From an uncultured Lachnospiraceae bacterium (GTDB lineage: Bacteria > Bacillota > Clostridia > Lachnospirales > Lachnospiraceae): a stretch of DNA of 64,000 bases. The stretch is from the NCBI GenBank assembly GCA_947626285.1, contig CANQRR010000004.1, positions 1-64,000 of the forward strand. Direction: 5' to 3'. Within the stretch, counting starts at the first letter, position 1. Each line of letters starts with the position of its first letter. Of the stretch, positions 35,677 through 44,211 are shown piece by piece. The notes under the pieces are model-generated. The model worked only from the letters and a program-made list of their open reading frames with translations. It was not told the origin of the DNA and ran no database searches. Made by a program: the position numbers and the translations under genes.

Positions 35677-37320
35677 TTATTCTGCTTTCGCCGCGTTCTT
35701 GTATACGCGGTTCAGGGCAACCGGATGGAATTCAACGCCCGTGACATTTGCGGACATCATCTCCGCGTTTGCCTGGGTGTACAGCGGATAGATCACCGCC
35801 TCATCCATGACGATCTTCTGCGCATCGTACAGTCTCGCCCAGCGTCCCTCTGCGTCCGTGCAGAGATCACCGGTCGTGCACTCGTCGATGATCGCGTCAT
35901 AATCCGCATTGCTCCACAGACCGTAGTTGTTGTTGTTGTCTGTGATCCACATGCCGAGATAGGTCATCGGATCCGCATAGTCCGGACCCCAGCGCGTAAG
36001 GCCCAGCTGGAAGTCGCCGTTCTGCATGTCTTCGACCCTCTGCTTCTTCGGCTCGATGACCAGATCGACCGTCAGACCCGGAAGCGTGGTCTCCCACTGC
36101 TCCTTCAGAACCTGCGCAACCTTCTGCGGCGCATCGTCCGCGTCAACGACCATCTCCAGGCTGAGCTCGCTGATGCCGAGCTCCTCAAGGCCGGCCGCCC
36201 AGTACTCCGCCGCTTTCTCCGCATCGTCCGCGCACACGTCCGTGTACAGCGTCTGGTCGGCAGAGAAATCGCTGCCGTCCGGGCCTGCCGCGAACTGGAG
36301 CGGAACCGCCGTGTAGGTCGGGATGGAGCCATCCTTCAGAACGTTCTCCGTGATGTCGACACGGTTGATCGCCATCGTCATCGCAAGACGGATGTTCAGA
36401 TTATCCAGCTCCGGAACGCTTGCCATATTCGGGCTTACATACCAGAGATACCCCGCGCCGATCGTCTGGAAGCAGGGATCCTCCTTCACCTGATCCACCT
36501 GCTCGCCGTTGACCAGCGTCATATCCAGATCTCCGGACTGATAGCTCATCAGCGCCTGCTGGGAATCCTGGATCACCTGATAATTGAGACCCGGAAGCTG
36601 TACCCTGTCGGCATCCCAGTAATTCTCGTTCCTGGTCAGATGGAACGCGGTCGCCGCCGGCTCATATGTATCTATGACGAACGCGCCGTTGGAGAGCGTC
36701 GTCTCCGGGCTCGTGCCGAAGGTATCGCCCACGGATTCAAAGAATGCCTGGTTTACCGGATAGAAAGCCGGGAAATACATCAGGGACAGGAAGTAGCTGA
36801 CCGGAACATTCAGCTGCACTTCCAGCGTCTTGTCGTCAACCGCCGTGACGCCGAGCTCGCTCTTGTCCTTCTCGCCCGCGATGATCTCGGCGGCATTCAC
36901 CACCTGGCCGATATCGCTCAGCATATAGGAATACTCAGACGCGACGTCCGGATCAACAGCCCTCTGCCACGCGAATACGAAATCCGCCGCCGTGACCGGG
37001 TCCCCGTTGCTCCAGGAAGCATCGCGGAGATGGAAGGTATAGGTAAGTCCGTCGTCAGACAGCTCGTAACTCTCTGCAAGCGCCTCGACAGCCTTGCCGT
37101 CGGCATCCATCTGCATCAGGCCGTCTGTGAAGTCCGCAATCACCTCGAACGATGTGCCGTCGGTAGCGATCTGCGGGTCCAGAGACTCGACCGGGGTCTC
37201 AAGCATGATGTTCAGGTCAGACGCGCCTACATCGGCCAGTGCGGTCGTCGAAACGCCGGTCATTCCCAGAACAAGAGCCGAAACGGTTAAAAACGCAACA
37301 GCTTTTCTTGTCTTTTTCAT
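35677..37320 (-). CDS. oppA: Peptide ABC transporter substrate-binding protein OppA
   Basis: This exported SBP_bac_5 protein of about 547 residues captures extracellular peptides for OppBCDF. The signal peptide is MKKTRKAVAFLTVSALVLGMTGVSTTALA. Family blocks follow: LNIMLETPVESLDPQIATDG, YTFHLRDASWSNGDPVTAADFVFAWQRAVDP and the LTRNENYWDADRV segment. The ATG at 37320 is preceded by GGAGGAGAC; the frame open to 37374 is not used. There is no lipobox cysteine near the signal cleavage site, which is unusual for a Gram-positive binding protein. It is separated from oppB by 257 bp holding a hairpin, an inverted repeat and a structured repeat. Confidence 0.93.
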   Translation of the reverse strand: MKKTRKAVAFLTVSALVLGMTGVSTTALADVGASDLNIMLETPVESLDPQIATDGTSFEVIADFTDGLMQMDADGKAVEALAESYELSDDGLTYTFHLRDASWSNGDPVTAADFVFAWQRAVDPDVASEYSYMLSDIGQVVNAAEIIAGEKDKSELGVTAVDDKTLEVQLNVPVSYFLSLMYFPAFYPVNQAFFESVGDTFGTSPETTLSNGAFVIDTYEPAATAFHLTRNENYWDADRVQLPGLNYQVIQDSQQALMSYQSGDLDMTLVNGEQVDQVKEDPCFQTIGAGYLWYVSPNMASVPELDNLNIRLAMTMAINRVDITENVLKDGSIPTYTAVPLQFAAGPDGSDFSADQTLYTDVCADDAEKAAEYWAAGLEELGISELSLEMVVDADDAPQKVAQVLKEQWETTLPGLTVDLVIEPKKQRVEDMQNGDFQLGLTRWGPDYADPMTYLGMWITDNNNNYGLWSNADYDAIIDECTTGDLCTDAEGRWARLYDAQKIVMDEAVIYPLYTQANAEMMSANVTGVEFHPVALNRVYKNAAKAE

Positions 37321-37359
37321 AATCTGTCTCCTCCTTTTCTCGTTTTGATTACAGAAAAA

Positions 37360-37403
37360 GCAGTATGCAGGCATAATTAAAAGCTTCTACGCTTGCATAC
37401 TGC
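37360..37403. promoter_or_regulatory. 10-bp perfect inverted repeat in the oppA leader
   Basis: GCAGTATGCA and TGCATACTGC are exact inverted arms separated by 24 bases. The element starts right at the predicted transcript start and lies about 40 bases before the oppA start. It could be an operator for a dimeric repressor or a 5' mRNA hairpin. Confidence 0.6.
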
Positions 37404-37406
37404 ATT

Positions 37407-37436
37407 AGTATATCATGCTAAAGTACGAAAAGTCCA
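37407..37436 (-). promoter_or_regulatory. Putative oppA promoter with extended -10
   Basis: On the minus strand TGGACT is followed after 18 bases by TATACT, and TGA directly precedes the -10 box as in extended -10 promoters. The -35 box is a weak match. Confidence 0.5.
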
Positions 37437-37501
37437 GTATTTTATATAAAATAGGACTATATTTTTCGCAGACCGTTTCTTCCGCGGTCAGTGGTTTGAA
37501 G

Positions 37502-38269
37502 CTAATCCTTCAGGGCAGCTCGTACATGTTCCGCCAACAGCCCGCAGGCCTCCCGCAGGATATTATGCAGCTGCATACCGGGGACGGCAGAAGCCGGAAT
37601 CCCGGATATATGCCGATAGCCCTGCCTGCGCGCCACCATCAGCGCGCGGCAGATGTGGAAATTGTTGGTGACGATGCCGACGCGATCCTCCTCCTTATCC
37701 AGAAGCTTTGCCGAAAACCGCAGATTCTCCCGTGTGGTCGTAGACTTGTCTTCCAGCAACAGGCGCTTCTCCTCGATCCCCTGTTCCGTCAGGTAACGCC
37801 GCATACACTCCGCCTCGCTGATGCCCTCGTCCGGTCCCTGTCCGCCGGAGAGGATCAGCACCGTATCCGGGTTCTCCCGCGCATACTCCGCCGCCCGTTC
37901 CAGCCGCCTGCGAAGCGCGCGCGACGGGCGCTTCCCGCGCACCTGCGCGCCGAGCACGATCACATAGTCCAGGTCCGCCTCCGGCTGCTCGTGCATCCCG
38001 GCCACGATGCGGCTCCCCAGCAGCAGGAGGACGACAAGCCCCGCGATCAGCAGTGCAAACATTCCCCTGACCGCGTACCGCAACACCGCTGCCCTCGGAT
38101 TCGCAGCCGCGCGAACCTGCAGCCGCCAAAGCAGCAGGAAATAAAGTCCGCCGAGTATCCAGAGCCACGACAGGCTTGTCCGTATCCCGGCGTACGCCGT
38201 GATCCCGATGTAATAGAGAAAACAAAGGATGCCCAGTACCAGGCATCCCGTCTGCAGACAATGTCTCAT
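37502..38269 (-). CDS. YdcF/SanA-type DUF218 membrane protein
   Basis: This 255-residue protein has three hydrophobic segments in its first 95 residues. A DUF218 domain follows, with DYVIVLGAQVRGKRPSRALRRRLERA, LSGGQGPDEGISEAECM, the LLEDKSTTTRENL block and the VGIVTNNFHICRALMVARRQG strand. Those four blocks define the YdcF/ElyC/SanA superfamily, some members of which affect envelope assembly. The fold is an alpha/beta domain thought to bind a nucleotide-like ligand, with the biochemical role unsettled. GGGGG precedes the ATG. It is separated from oppA and transcribed in the same direction. Confidence 0.88.
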   Translation of the reverse strand: MRHCLQTGCLVLGILCFLYYIGITAYAGIRTSLSWLWILGGLYFLLLWRLQVRAAANPRAAVLRYAVRGMFALLIAGLVVLLLLGSRIVAGMHEQPEADLDYVIVLGAQVRGKRPSRALRRRLERAAEYARENPDTVLILSGGQGPDEGISEAECMRRYLTEQGIEEKRLLLEDKSTTTRENLRFSAKLLDKEEDRVGIVTNNFHICRALMVARRQGYRHISGIPASAVPGMQLHNILREACGLLAEHVRAALKD

Positions 38270-38378
38270 CTAAACCCCCTTACATGTGTGCCCGTATGCT
38301 TCGGCCGCAGTTTTGCGCTGCCTCCCGCAGTTTTGAGCACGCACTGTGCGTGATCCCATCCGCGCATTCGATCTGCGG

Positions 38379-38879
38379 TCAGCGCCCGCAGCAGTACTTG
38401 TACTTCTTGCCGCTCCCGCAGGGGCAGGGATCGTTCCGTCCCACCTTCGGCCCCTTGACGACCGTGTGCATCTTCTTCGCCTCGAGGTACAGCGCCTTGC
38501 GCTTCTCCTCGTCGAAGATCTTCTCCCACGCCGGAAGTCCGTAGAGCCAGTCCGCCTTCGCGTCCACCATGTTCTTATACAGGCTCTCGTTGTCGAAATC
38601 AAGGCTGACGACCGTGTCCTCCTCCATCTCCTCGATCGGATTCGGCTGCTTCAGGCTGTCGTTGATCCCGTCCAGAAAGCCGACCATCGTCATCAGAGGA
38701 AGCTCATACTTCTCCGCCAGCTCCTTCACCGTGCCGGAGACTGCCTCGTCCGGGTTCTCCAGAAGCTGCTCATAGACGCCCTTCTCTGCCTTGAAATAAT
38801 CCGCCCAGAACTGCTCCAGCTGCTTCTTATCCGCCTCCTGTGAGTAGGCCGTCTCTCTCCATGTCTCTAACAATCCCAT
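38379..38879 (-). CDS. SEC-C motif domain protein
   Basis: This is a cytoplasmic protein of about 166 residues ending [20 protein letters not shown], the zinc-binding SEC-C motif (CxC...CC) as at the C-terminus of SecA. The first ~140 residues are helical and acidic ([30 protein letters not shown]) and resemble small clostridial SEC-C proteins of unknown role. The frame extends to 38975, but the ATG at 38879 fits the family and the promoter at 38996-39024 gives a reasonable leader. The function is unknown; a link to ribosome or preprotein binding is suggested only by the motif. Confidence 0.85.
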   Translation of the reverse strand: MGLLETWRETAYSQEADKKQLEQFWADYFKAEKGVYEQLLENPDEAVSGTVKELAEKYELPLMTMVGFLDGINDSLKQPNPIEEMEEDTVVSLDFDNESLYKNMVDAKADWLYGLPAWEKIFDEEKRKALYLEAKKMHTVVKGPKVGRNDPCPCGSGKKYKYCCGR

Positions 38880-38995
38880 TTCAGATCTACCGTCCTTATC
38901 TTTTATTATCTGTATCTCCGACTGCGCCGGGCATCTTTCGTCTGTGGGAAGCTCCGCGCTTCTCCCACCCCGCACAGCCCTCTGCTTTCGCGAAG

Positions 38996-39024
38996 AGTAT
39001 ATAATACTTTAGCTGTTCTTGCAA
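38996..39024 (-). promoter_or_regulatory. Putative promoter of the SEC-C gene
   Basis: On the minus strand TTGCAA is followed after 17 bases by TATACT. It lies about 120 bases upstream of the start at 38879. Confidence 0.6.
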
Positions 39025-39100
39025 GCAGACAATCTGTATTTTTTTGAATACGCAAGGTTCAAACGAGGTCCCGGGCCGCAGACCGTATCTCACCGCGCCC

Positions 39101-41326
39101 CTACGACCGCAGCAGCGTCAGCAGTTTCTTGATGTCCACCGGCTTCGCGATGAAGTTGTCCATCCCGCAGGCGATCGCTTTTTCCCGGTCTTCCTGGAAA
39201 GAGTTCGCGGTACAGGCGAAGATCCGTACCTTCTTCGCGTCCGCCCTCGGCAGCGCGCGGATCTCCTGTGCCGCCTGGTACCCGTCCTTTTCCGGCATAC
39301 GCAGATCCATGAGGATCACACTGTACTCGCCCTCCGCAGACGCCTTGAAGAGGTCGACCGCCACCTGTCCGTTCACGGCAAGGGTCGTCCGGAAGCCTGC
39401 TTCCTTCAGAATCTCCGTGAGGATCTGCCCGTTCAGCTCATTGTCCTCCGCGATCAGGATGTGACAACCCTCCAGCGGAACTATTTCCCGCTCCTCACCG
39501 GAGCTATCAGAACGCGCATCGCCCTGCACGACTTCCGCCGGGAAGGAGAACGTGAAGCAGCTTCCCTTTCCAGGCTTGCTCTCGACGCTTAAGGTCCCGC
39601 CCATCAGCTGGGCGAGCAGATAGCTGATCGACAAGCCGAGTCCCGTCCCCTGATTGCCCTTGGAGACCGTATTCCTCTCCTGCGTGAACGAGCGGAAGAT
39701 CTTCTGCTGGAACTCCTCGCTGATCCCGCAGCCCGTATCGCTGATCCGGATTTCTGTGGACGTCCGTCCTTCCTCCTGCGACGTCTGGCTGATCTGCACG
39801 CGGACGCTGCCGCCCGCAGGCGTGAACTTGTACGCGTTGTCAAGTATATTCAGCACGATCTGCTCCAGCCGGACCTCGTCGCCCACGATGACCGGGTATG
39901 GGACATCCGTCTCCATCCGGAAATCGATCTCCTTGTCCGCCATCCGGCTCTTCTCGATCGTCTCGATCATCGCCAGCGCGTCCTTCAGGGAAAACGGGCT
40001 GTTCACCAGCTCCATCTGATTCATCTCAAGCTTCGACATGTCCAGGATATCATTGATCAAAGACTGCAGATATTTCGCCGTCGCCGACGACTGGCGCAGG
40101 TAATCCTTCAGCTTCTGACGGTTGTCCAGATTCTGCTCCATCAGGTAGTTGAGTCCGATCATGCCGTTTAGGGGCGTGCGGATCTCGTGGCTCATCGTCG
40201 AGAGGAAATTGCCCTTCGCCTTGGCCTCCGCCTGCGCGTCCGCCGTCCGCAGACGGTAGCGGGCGATCATCGCGATCATCACAACCAACAGGACAAACGC
40301 CGCCGCCAGCGCGATCAGCGCATAGCGGTACCGGTAGAACAGATCCCCGTAGGTGAGATCGTAGATGTTCTCCATCGTCCCCTCTATCACGTAGTTCGTC
40401 ACTTCATCCTCGGTGAGCAGGGCGACCGCGCGGTCGATCACATTCAGAAGCTCTTCGCAGCGATCCCACTCCTCGCCCTCCGTGACCTCCAGGGGCGTCA
40501 CGGCGGAAAAACAGAGCTCATCGTCCATCCCGATCACCGGAATGACGATCAGCTTCTCATATTTTGGCTTATAGAGATAGCGCTCCGCGACAAACTGGTT
40601 CTGGATCAGGATGTCCACCTCGCCCCTGTTCACGGCGTCGAAGCAATCCTCCATCGTGTCGTAATCGATCAGCTCAAAATTCGGGTACATGGAGGCCATG
40701 ACCTTCTTGAGCGTCTGGGAACCGGTGGAGACCGCCACCTTCAGGTCCGCGTTCACGTCAAACGCCAGGTCCTGCCGCCCCACCACGACCTTCTTGCTCG
40801 TAAGATACGGGTGGCTGATCAGAATGCCCCTCGCTTTTTTGTTCTCCTCATTGTACTCCACGCTGGTCACGAAGTCGAAGCCTTCGCCCAGCAGGTAATC
40901 GTACGTCACCGGCCCGCCCGGCAGCGCCACATACTCAAACTGCAGCCCGCTGAGCTCCTGCAGGCGGTCAAAGATCTTGCGCGATACGCCGTCAAACTCT
41001 CCCGCGTCATTCTGAAAAGAGACCGGGTTCCGGTCGCTGACGTAGCCGACCTTCAGGACCCCGAACGCCCGGTTGTGCTCCTGTTCTTCCGTCGTGAAAC
41101 CACCCGATGCCGAAGCGCTGTCATATATCTCTGTTCCCGCCGTGTTTTCGACAGTCTCCTCCGCTTCCACTCCGCCGGCCAGCTCCGCTGCCGTCTCTGC
41201 GGCACCGGAACCTTCCGTCTCCGTCTCCGCGGCCCTGCCGGATATACCGGCGCACAAAAGAATGGCAAGCATCCACATTGCGATGAATCGCTTTCCGAAT
41301 CTGACGTTTAATCTGGCGTTACTCAT
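39101..41326 (-). CDS. Hybrid sensor histidine kinase with SBP_bac_3 extracellular sensor and receiver domain
   Basis: This membrane kinase is about 741 residues long. After a signal segment (MWMLAILLCAGISGRA) and an acidic linker comes a periplasmic-binding-protein type 3 domain (about residues 85-320). One transmembrane helix (YALIALAAAFVLLVVMIAMIA) and a HisKA domain with the phospho-acceptor His in MSHEIRTPLNG follow. The HATPase region has NILDNAYKFTP, DTGCGIS and GTGLGLS, and the receiver domain has ILIAEDNELN, the Asp in VILMDLRMP and the Lys in IAKPVD. No HPt or output domain is present, so a separate partner is needed. The ligand is likely an amino acid or similar small solute. The ATG at 41326 is preferred over a GTG at 41344. 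Confidence 0.92.
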   Translation of the reverse strand: MSNARLNVRFGKRFIAMWMLAILLCAGISGRAAETETEGSGAAETAAELAGGVEAEETVENTAGTEIYDSASASGGFTTEEQEHNRAFGVLKVGYVSDRNPVSFQNDAGEFDGVSRKIFDRLQELSGLQFEYVALPGGPVTYDYLLGEGFDFVTSVEYNEENKKARGILISHPYLTSKKVVVGRQDLAFDVNADLKVAVSTGSQTLKKVMASMYPNFELIDYDTMEDCFDAVNRGEVDILIQNQFVAERYLYKPKYEKLIVIPVIGMDDELCFSAVTPLEVTEGEEWDRCEELLNVIDRAVALLTEDEVTNYVIEGTMENIYDLTYGDLFYRYRYALIALAAAFVLLVVMIAMIARYRLRTADAQAEAKAKGNFLSTMSHEIRTPLNGMIGLNYLMEQNLDNRQKLKDYLRQSSATAKYLQSLINDILDMSKLEMNQMELVNSPFSLKDALAMIETIEKSRMADKEIDFRMETDVPYPVIVGDEVRLEQIVLNILDNAYKFTPAGGSVRVQISQTSQEEGRTSTEIRISDTGCGISEEFQQKIFRSFTQERNTVSKGNQGTGLGLSISYLLAQLMGGTLSVESKPGKGSCFTFSFPAEVVQGDARSDSSGEEREIVPLEGCHILIAEDNELNGQILTEILKEAGFRTTLAVNGQVAVDLFKASAEGEYSVILMDLRMPEKDGYQAAQEIRALPRADAKKVRIFACTANSFQEDREKAIACGMDNFIAKPVDIKKLLTLLRS

Positions 41327-41418
41327 GCGCGCACGCACCTCCACATCCCTGCCGTCTGTTCCTGTGTCCGTCCCCTGTCTCTCGCATTTTGCGGCAACTG
41401 CTTTCCATTTTCACAGGT

Positions 41419-41447
41419 ATTATACCCTTCTCCTTTGTATCTGTCAA
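41419..41447 (-). promoter_or_regulatory. Consensus sigma-A promoter of the hybrid kinase gene
   Basis: On the minus strand TTGACA is followed after exactly 17 bases by TATAAT, both full consensus. The predicted transcript has a leader of about 85 bases before the start at 41326. It is divergent from the promoter of the MetV-RnfC gene. Confidence 0.88.
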
Positions 41448-41519
41448 AATTATTGTGGAAAATTAATGTAGAAAAAATTCGTTCCCTGTATATTTTTACT
41501 GGATAATAGAAGTATTCTA

Positions 41520-41528
41520 TGCTATACT
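41520..41528 (+). promoter_or_regulatory. Putative extended -10 promoter of the MetV-RnfC operon
   Basis: TGC directly precedes TATACT on the plus strand, an extended -10 element without a good -35 box. The transcript would begin around 41535, which argues against the ATG at 41532 and for the TTG start at 41568. Confidence 0.55.
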
Positions 41529-41567
41529 GAGATGTACATTAATTCCTTATGGAAGGTGGGTGAGCAA

Positions 41568-43532
41568 TTGGAAAACTATACCAAGTATCAGTTGAAAGAG
41601 CATGACGAGCTGGCTTCCGTGTTGGCTGACAAAGACAAGCTGTTCGTCATCGCCTGTAACAAGTGCTTCAAAGAGTTCGAGACCACGGACGAGCCCGACT
41701 GCGAAGAGTTCGCGAAGATCGCTGCCGAGTGCGGCAAGACGATCACCGGTTCCGTAAAGCTCGACTTTTTGTGCAACAAGACCCAGACAGCGAAGAAGCT
41801 GCAGGACGCGATCCCGGAAGGCACGGAAAATGTGTTTGTGATCGCCTGCGGACTGGGCATCCAGACTGTCGCGGAGCTGATCGACAAGCCCGTGTACACC
41901 GCCACGAATTCGCTGAACTACACGGGACATCACGGCATGGCTCTCACGAAGAAGAGCTGCGATGCCTGCGCACAGTGCTACCTGAACGTGACCGGCGGCA
42001 TATGCCCGATCGTCGACTGCTCCAAGAGCCTCGTCAACGGCCAGTGCGGCGGCGCCAAGAACGGCAAGTGCGAGGTCGACAGCAATAAGGACTGCGCGTG
42101 GGAGAAGATCTACCAGAGACTCGCGAAACAGGGCCGTCTGAAGGAGTTCCTGAATCAGCCCGTGCAGCTGCGCGACTACTCAAAGACCAGCCACAAGTTC
42201 GTGGCCGACTACGTGAAGTCGATCCGTGAGAACCGTCTCGACGGCTACTACGGCGGCGTGCATCCGTCAGAGCGCAAGGAATACTCCGAGCACATCGCGC
42301 TTGAGCGCTTCCCGGAGCCCGAGACCGTCGTGATTCCGCTGTCCATGCATGCGGGCGCTCCGGCGACTCCTGTCGTCGAGGTTGGCGATGAGGTCAAGGT
42401 CGGCCAGAAGATCGGCGAGTCCGCCGGCTTCATCAGCAGCCCGATCCACTCCAGCGTCAGCGGCACCGTCGTCGCGATCGAGCCGCGCCTGCATCCGACC
42501 AGAGGCGATCAGATGCTGTCTGTCGTCATCAAGTCGGACGGCAAGAATACCCTGCACGAATTCGTGAAACCACACGGTGATATCGACAGCCTTAGCCCGG
42601 ACGAGATCATCGAGATCGTCCGCGAGAGCGGCATCGTCGGCATGGGCGGCGCGGGCTTCCCGACCTCCGTCAAGCTGAAACCGAACAAGCCGGTCGACAC
42701 GATCCTCTTAAACGGCTGCGAATGCGAACCGCTGCTGACGGCAGACCACAGAGTGCTGCTGGAGTTCTCGGACGATATCATCTATGGCCTGAAGGCGATC
42801 CTCAAGACCGTGGGCGCTGAGAAGGGTCTCATTGTGATCGAAGACAACAAACCCGACGCGATCGAGCTGATGCAGTCCAAGGTGGCTGACATCGACAACA
42901 TCGACGTCGTCGTGGCGAAGACCAAATACCCGCAGGGCGCTGAGAAGACGCTGATCAAGCGCGTGATGGGCAGGCAGGTGCCGCGCGGCGGACTTCCCGC
43001 GGATGTGGGCGTCGTCGTGAGCAACATCAGCACCACGAAGGCGATCGCAGACGCGATTCGTACCGGTATGCCGCTTGTGGAGCGCGTGGTCACGGTGACC
43101 GGCGAGCACATCGCGAAGCCAGGCAACTACATCGTGAAGATCGGCACGAACGTCCGTGAGCTCATCGAGCACTGCGGCGGCATCGTCGGCGACGACGTGA
43201 CCGTCAAGATGGGCGGACCGATGATGGGCTTTGTGCTGAACGATCTGGACGTCCCGATCCTGAAGGGCTCCAACGGCATCATCGCCATCGACGCCGACCA
43301 CACACAGACCGTCGAGTGCATCAAGTGTGGGCGCTGCGTGGACGTCTGTCCGATGGAGCTCTCACCGCTCTACTTCGCGAAGTACGCGGACGAGGAGAAC
43401 TGGCAGGCCATGAAGGACATGAACGTCATGGACTGCGTCGAGTGCAGATGTTGCGAGTACATCTGTTCTTCCAAGATCCCGCTGGTCTCCAAGATCAAAG
43501 CCGGAAAAAATGCAGTAAGGGGGATGAAGTGA
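41568..43532 (+). CDS. MetV-RnfC fusion protein (electron-input subunit for methylenetetrahydrofolate reductase)
   Basis: This two-part cytoplasmic iron-sulfur protein has about 654 residues. Residues ~1-210 are a MetV-type (MTHFR C-terminal, zinc-binding) domain with CNKCFKEF and the cysteine-rich block CDACAQCYLNVTGGICPIVDCSKSLVNGQCGG. From ~215 it is RnfC-like, starting HPSERKEYSEHIALERFPEPETVVIPLSMHAGAP, then the NADH/FMN-type core (GMGGAGFPTSVK, LLNGCECEPLLTADH). It ends with two 4Fe-4S motifs, CIKCGRCVDVCP and CVECRCCEYICS. The TTG at 41568 follows GGAAGGTGGG and lies downstream of the promoter; an ATG at 41532 would sit on the transcript start. It is followed after 1 bp by a separate MetV gene. 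It probably carries electrons from NADH or ferredoxin to MetF. Confidence 0.88.
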   Translation: MENYTKYQLKEHDELASVLADKDKLFVIACNKCFKEFETTDEPDCEEFAKIAAECGKTITGSVKLDFLCNKTQTAKKLQDAIPEGTENVFVIACGLGIQTVAELIDKPVYTATNSLNYTGHHGMALTKKSCDACAQCYLNVTGGICPIVDCSKSLVNGQCGGAKNGKCEVDSNKDCAWEKIYQRLAKQGRLKEFLNQPVQLRDYSKTSHKFVADYVKSIRENRLDGYYGGVHPSERKEYSEHIALERFPEPETVVIPLSMHAGAPATPVVEVGDEVKVGQKIGESAGFISSPIHSSVSGTVVAIEPRLHPTRGDQMLSVVIKSDGKNTLHEFVKPHGDIDSLSPDEIIEIVRESGIVGMGGAGFPTSVKLKPNKPVDTILLNGCECEPLLTADHRVLLEFSDDIIYGLKAILKTVGAEKGLIVIEDNKPDAIELMQSKVADIDNIDVVVAKTKYPQGAEKTLIKRVMGRQVPRGGLPADVGVVVSNISTTKAIADAIRTGMPLVERVVTVTGEHIAKPGNYIVKIGTNVRELIEHCGGIVGDDVTVKMGGPMMGFVLNDLDVPILKGSNGIIAIDADHTQTVECIKCGRCVDVCPMELSPLYFAKYADEENWQAMKDMNVMDCVECRCCEYICSSKIPLVSKIKAGKNAVRGMK

Positions 43533-43533
43533 T

Positions 43534-44154
43534 ATGTTGATTACCGAATTGAAATCCAAAGAGACGATCCTCTCACTGGCGGACGACAAGAAAGTCTTTC
43601 TCATCAACTGCCACGGCTGCAAGGAAACCCATTTTCCGGAAAAGGAAGCAGCGGAACTTCAGAAGGAATTAGCTGCTGACGGAAAAGTGACCGGAAGCAT
43701 CACCACCGATTACATATGCAACCCGGAGAACCTGAAGCTGCGCCTCGAGCATCACATGAGCGAGATCGAAGCGGCCGACGTGGTACTCGTCTTCTCCTGC
43801 GGCGTGGGCGTACAGACCGTTGCCGAGTATCTGGAGAGCAAGAAAGTCTGCGCGGCCTGCGACACCTACCGTCTGCCGGGCTTCCAGGGCGTGACGCCGA
43901 TTGAGCACGACTGCGGTCAGTGCGGCGAGTGTTACCTGAACCTGACCGGAGGCATCTGCCCGATCACGGCCTGCTCCAAGAGCCTGATCAACGGTCAGTG
44001 CGGCGGTTCCAAGAACGGCAAATGCGAGGTCGACAGCGAGATGGACTGCGGCTGGGAGCGCATCTACCGGAGGCTTGAGAAGATCGGGCGTCTGGACGTG
44101 CTGAAGTGCCCGACCCAGATCCGCAATTTCGCGACGGACGACGCTACAAAATGA
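43534..44154 (+). CDS. metV: Methylenetetrahydrofolate reductase C-terminal domain protein MetV
   Basis: This 206-residue protein of the MTHFR_C family has CHGCKETHFP near residue 27 and the block CGQCGECYLNLTGGICPITACSKSLINGQCGGSKNGKCEVDSEMDC, with many cysteines for zinc and iron-sulfur binding. It is closely similar to the N-terminal domain of the preceding gene, so the operon carries two MetV units. In acetogens MetV forms a complex with MetF and an RnfC-like subunit. The ATG is 1 bp after the upstream stop, preceded by AAGGGGGATG. Confidence 0.9.
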   Translation: MLITELKSKETILSLADDKKVFLINCHGCKETHFPEKEAAELQKELAADGKVTGSITTDYICNPENLKLRLEHHMSEIEAADVVLVFSCGVGVQTVAEYLESKKVCAACDTYRLPGFQGVTPIEHDCGQCGECYLNLTGGICPITACSKSLINGQCGGSKNGKCEVDSEMDCGWERIYRRLEKIGRLDVLKCPTQIRNFATDDATK

Positions 44155-44211
44155 AAATCTACCGATAACAGAATCATCAATTCAAAAAAATAGGATTAGG
44201 AGCATAGAAGA

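Noticed and set aside
35581-37290. Long plus-strand open frame (569 codons) opposite oppA
   Set aside because: It is the antisense shadow of oppA, Arg/His rich with no domain, and runs through the intergenic repeat.
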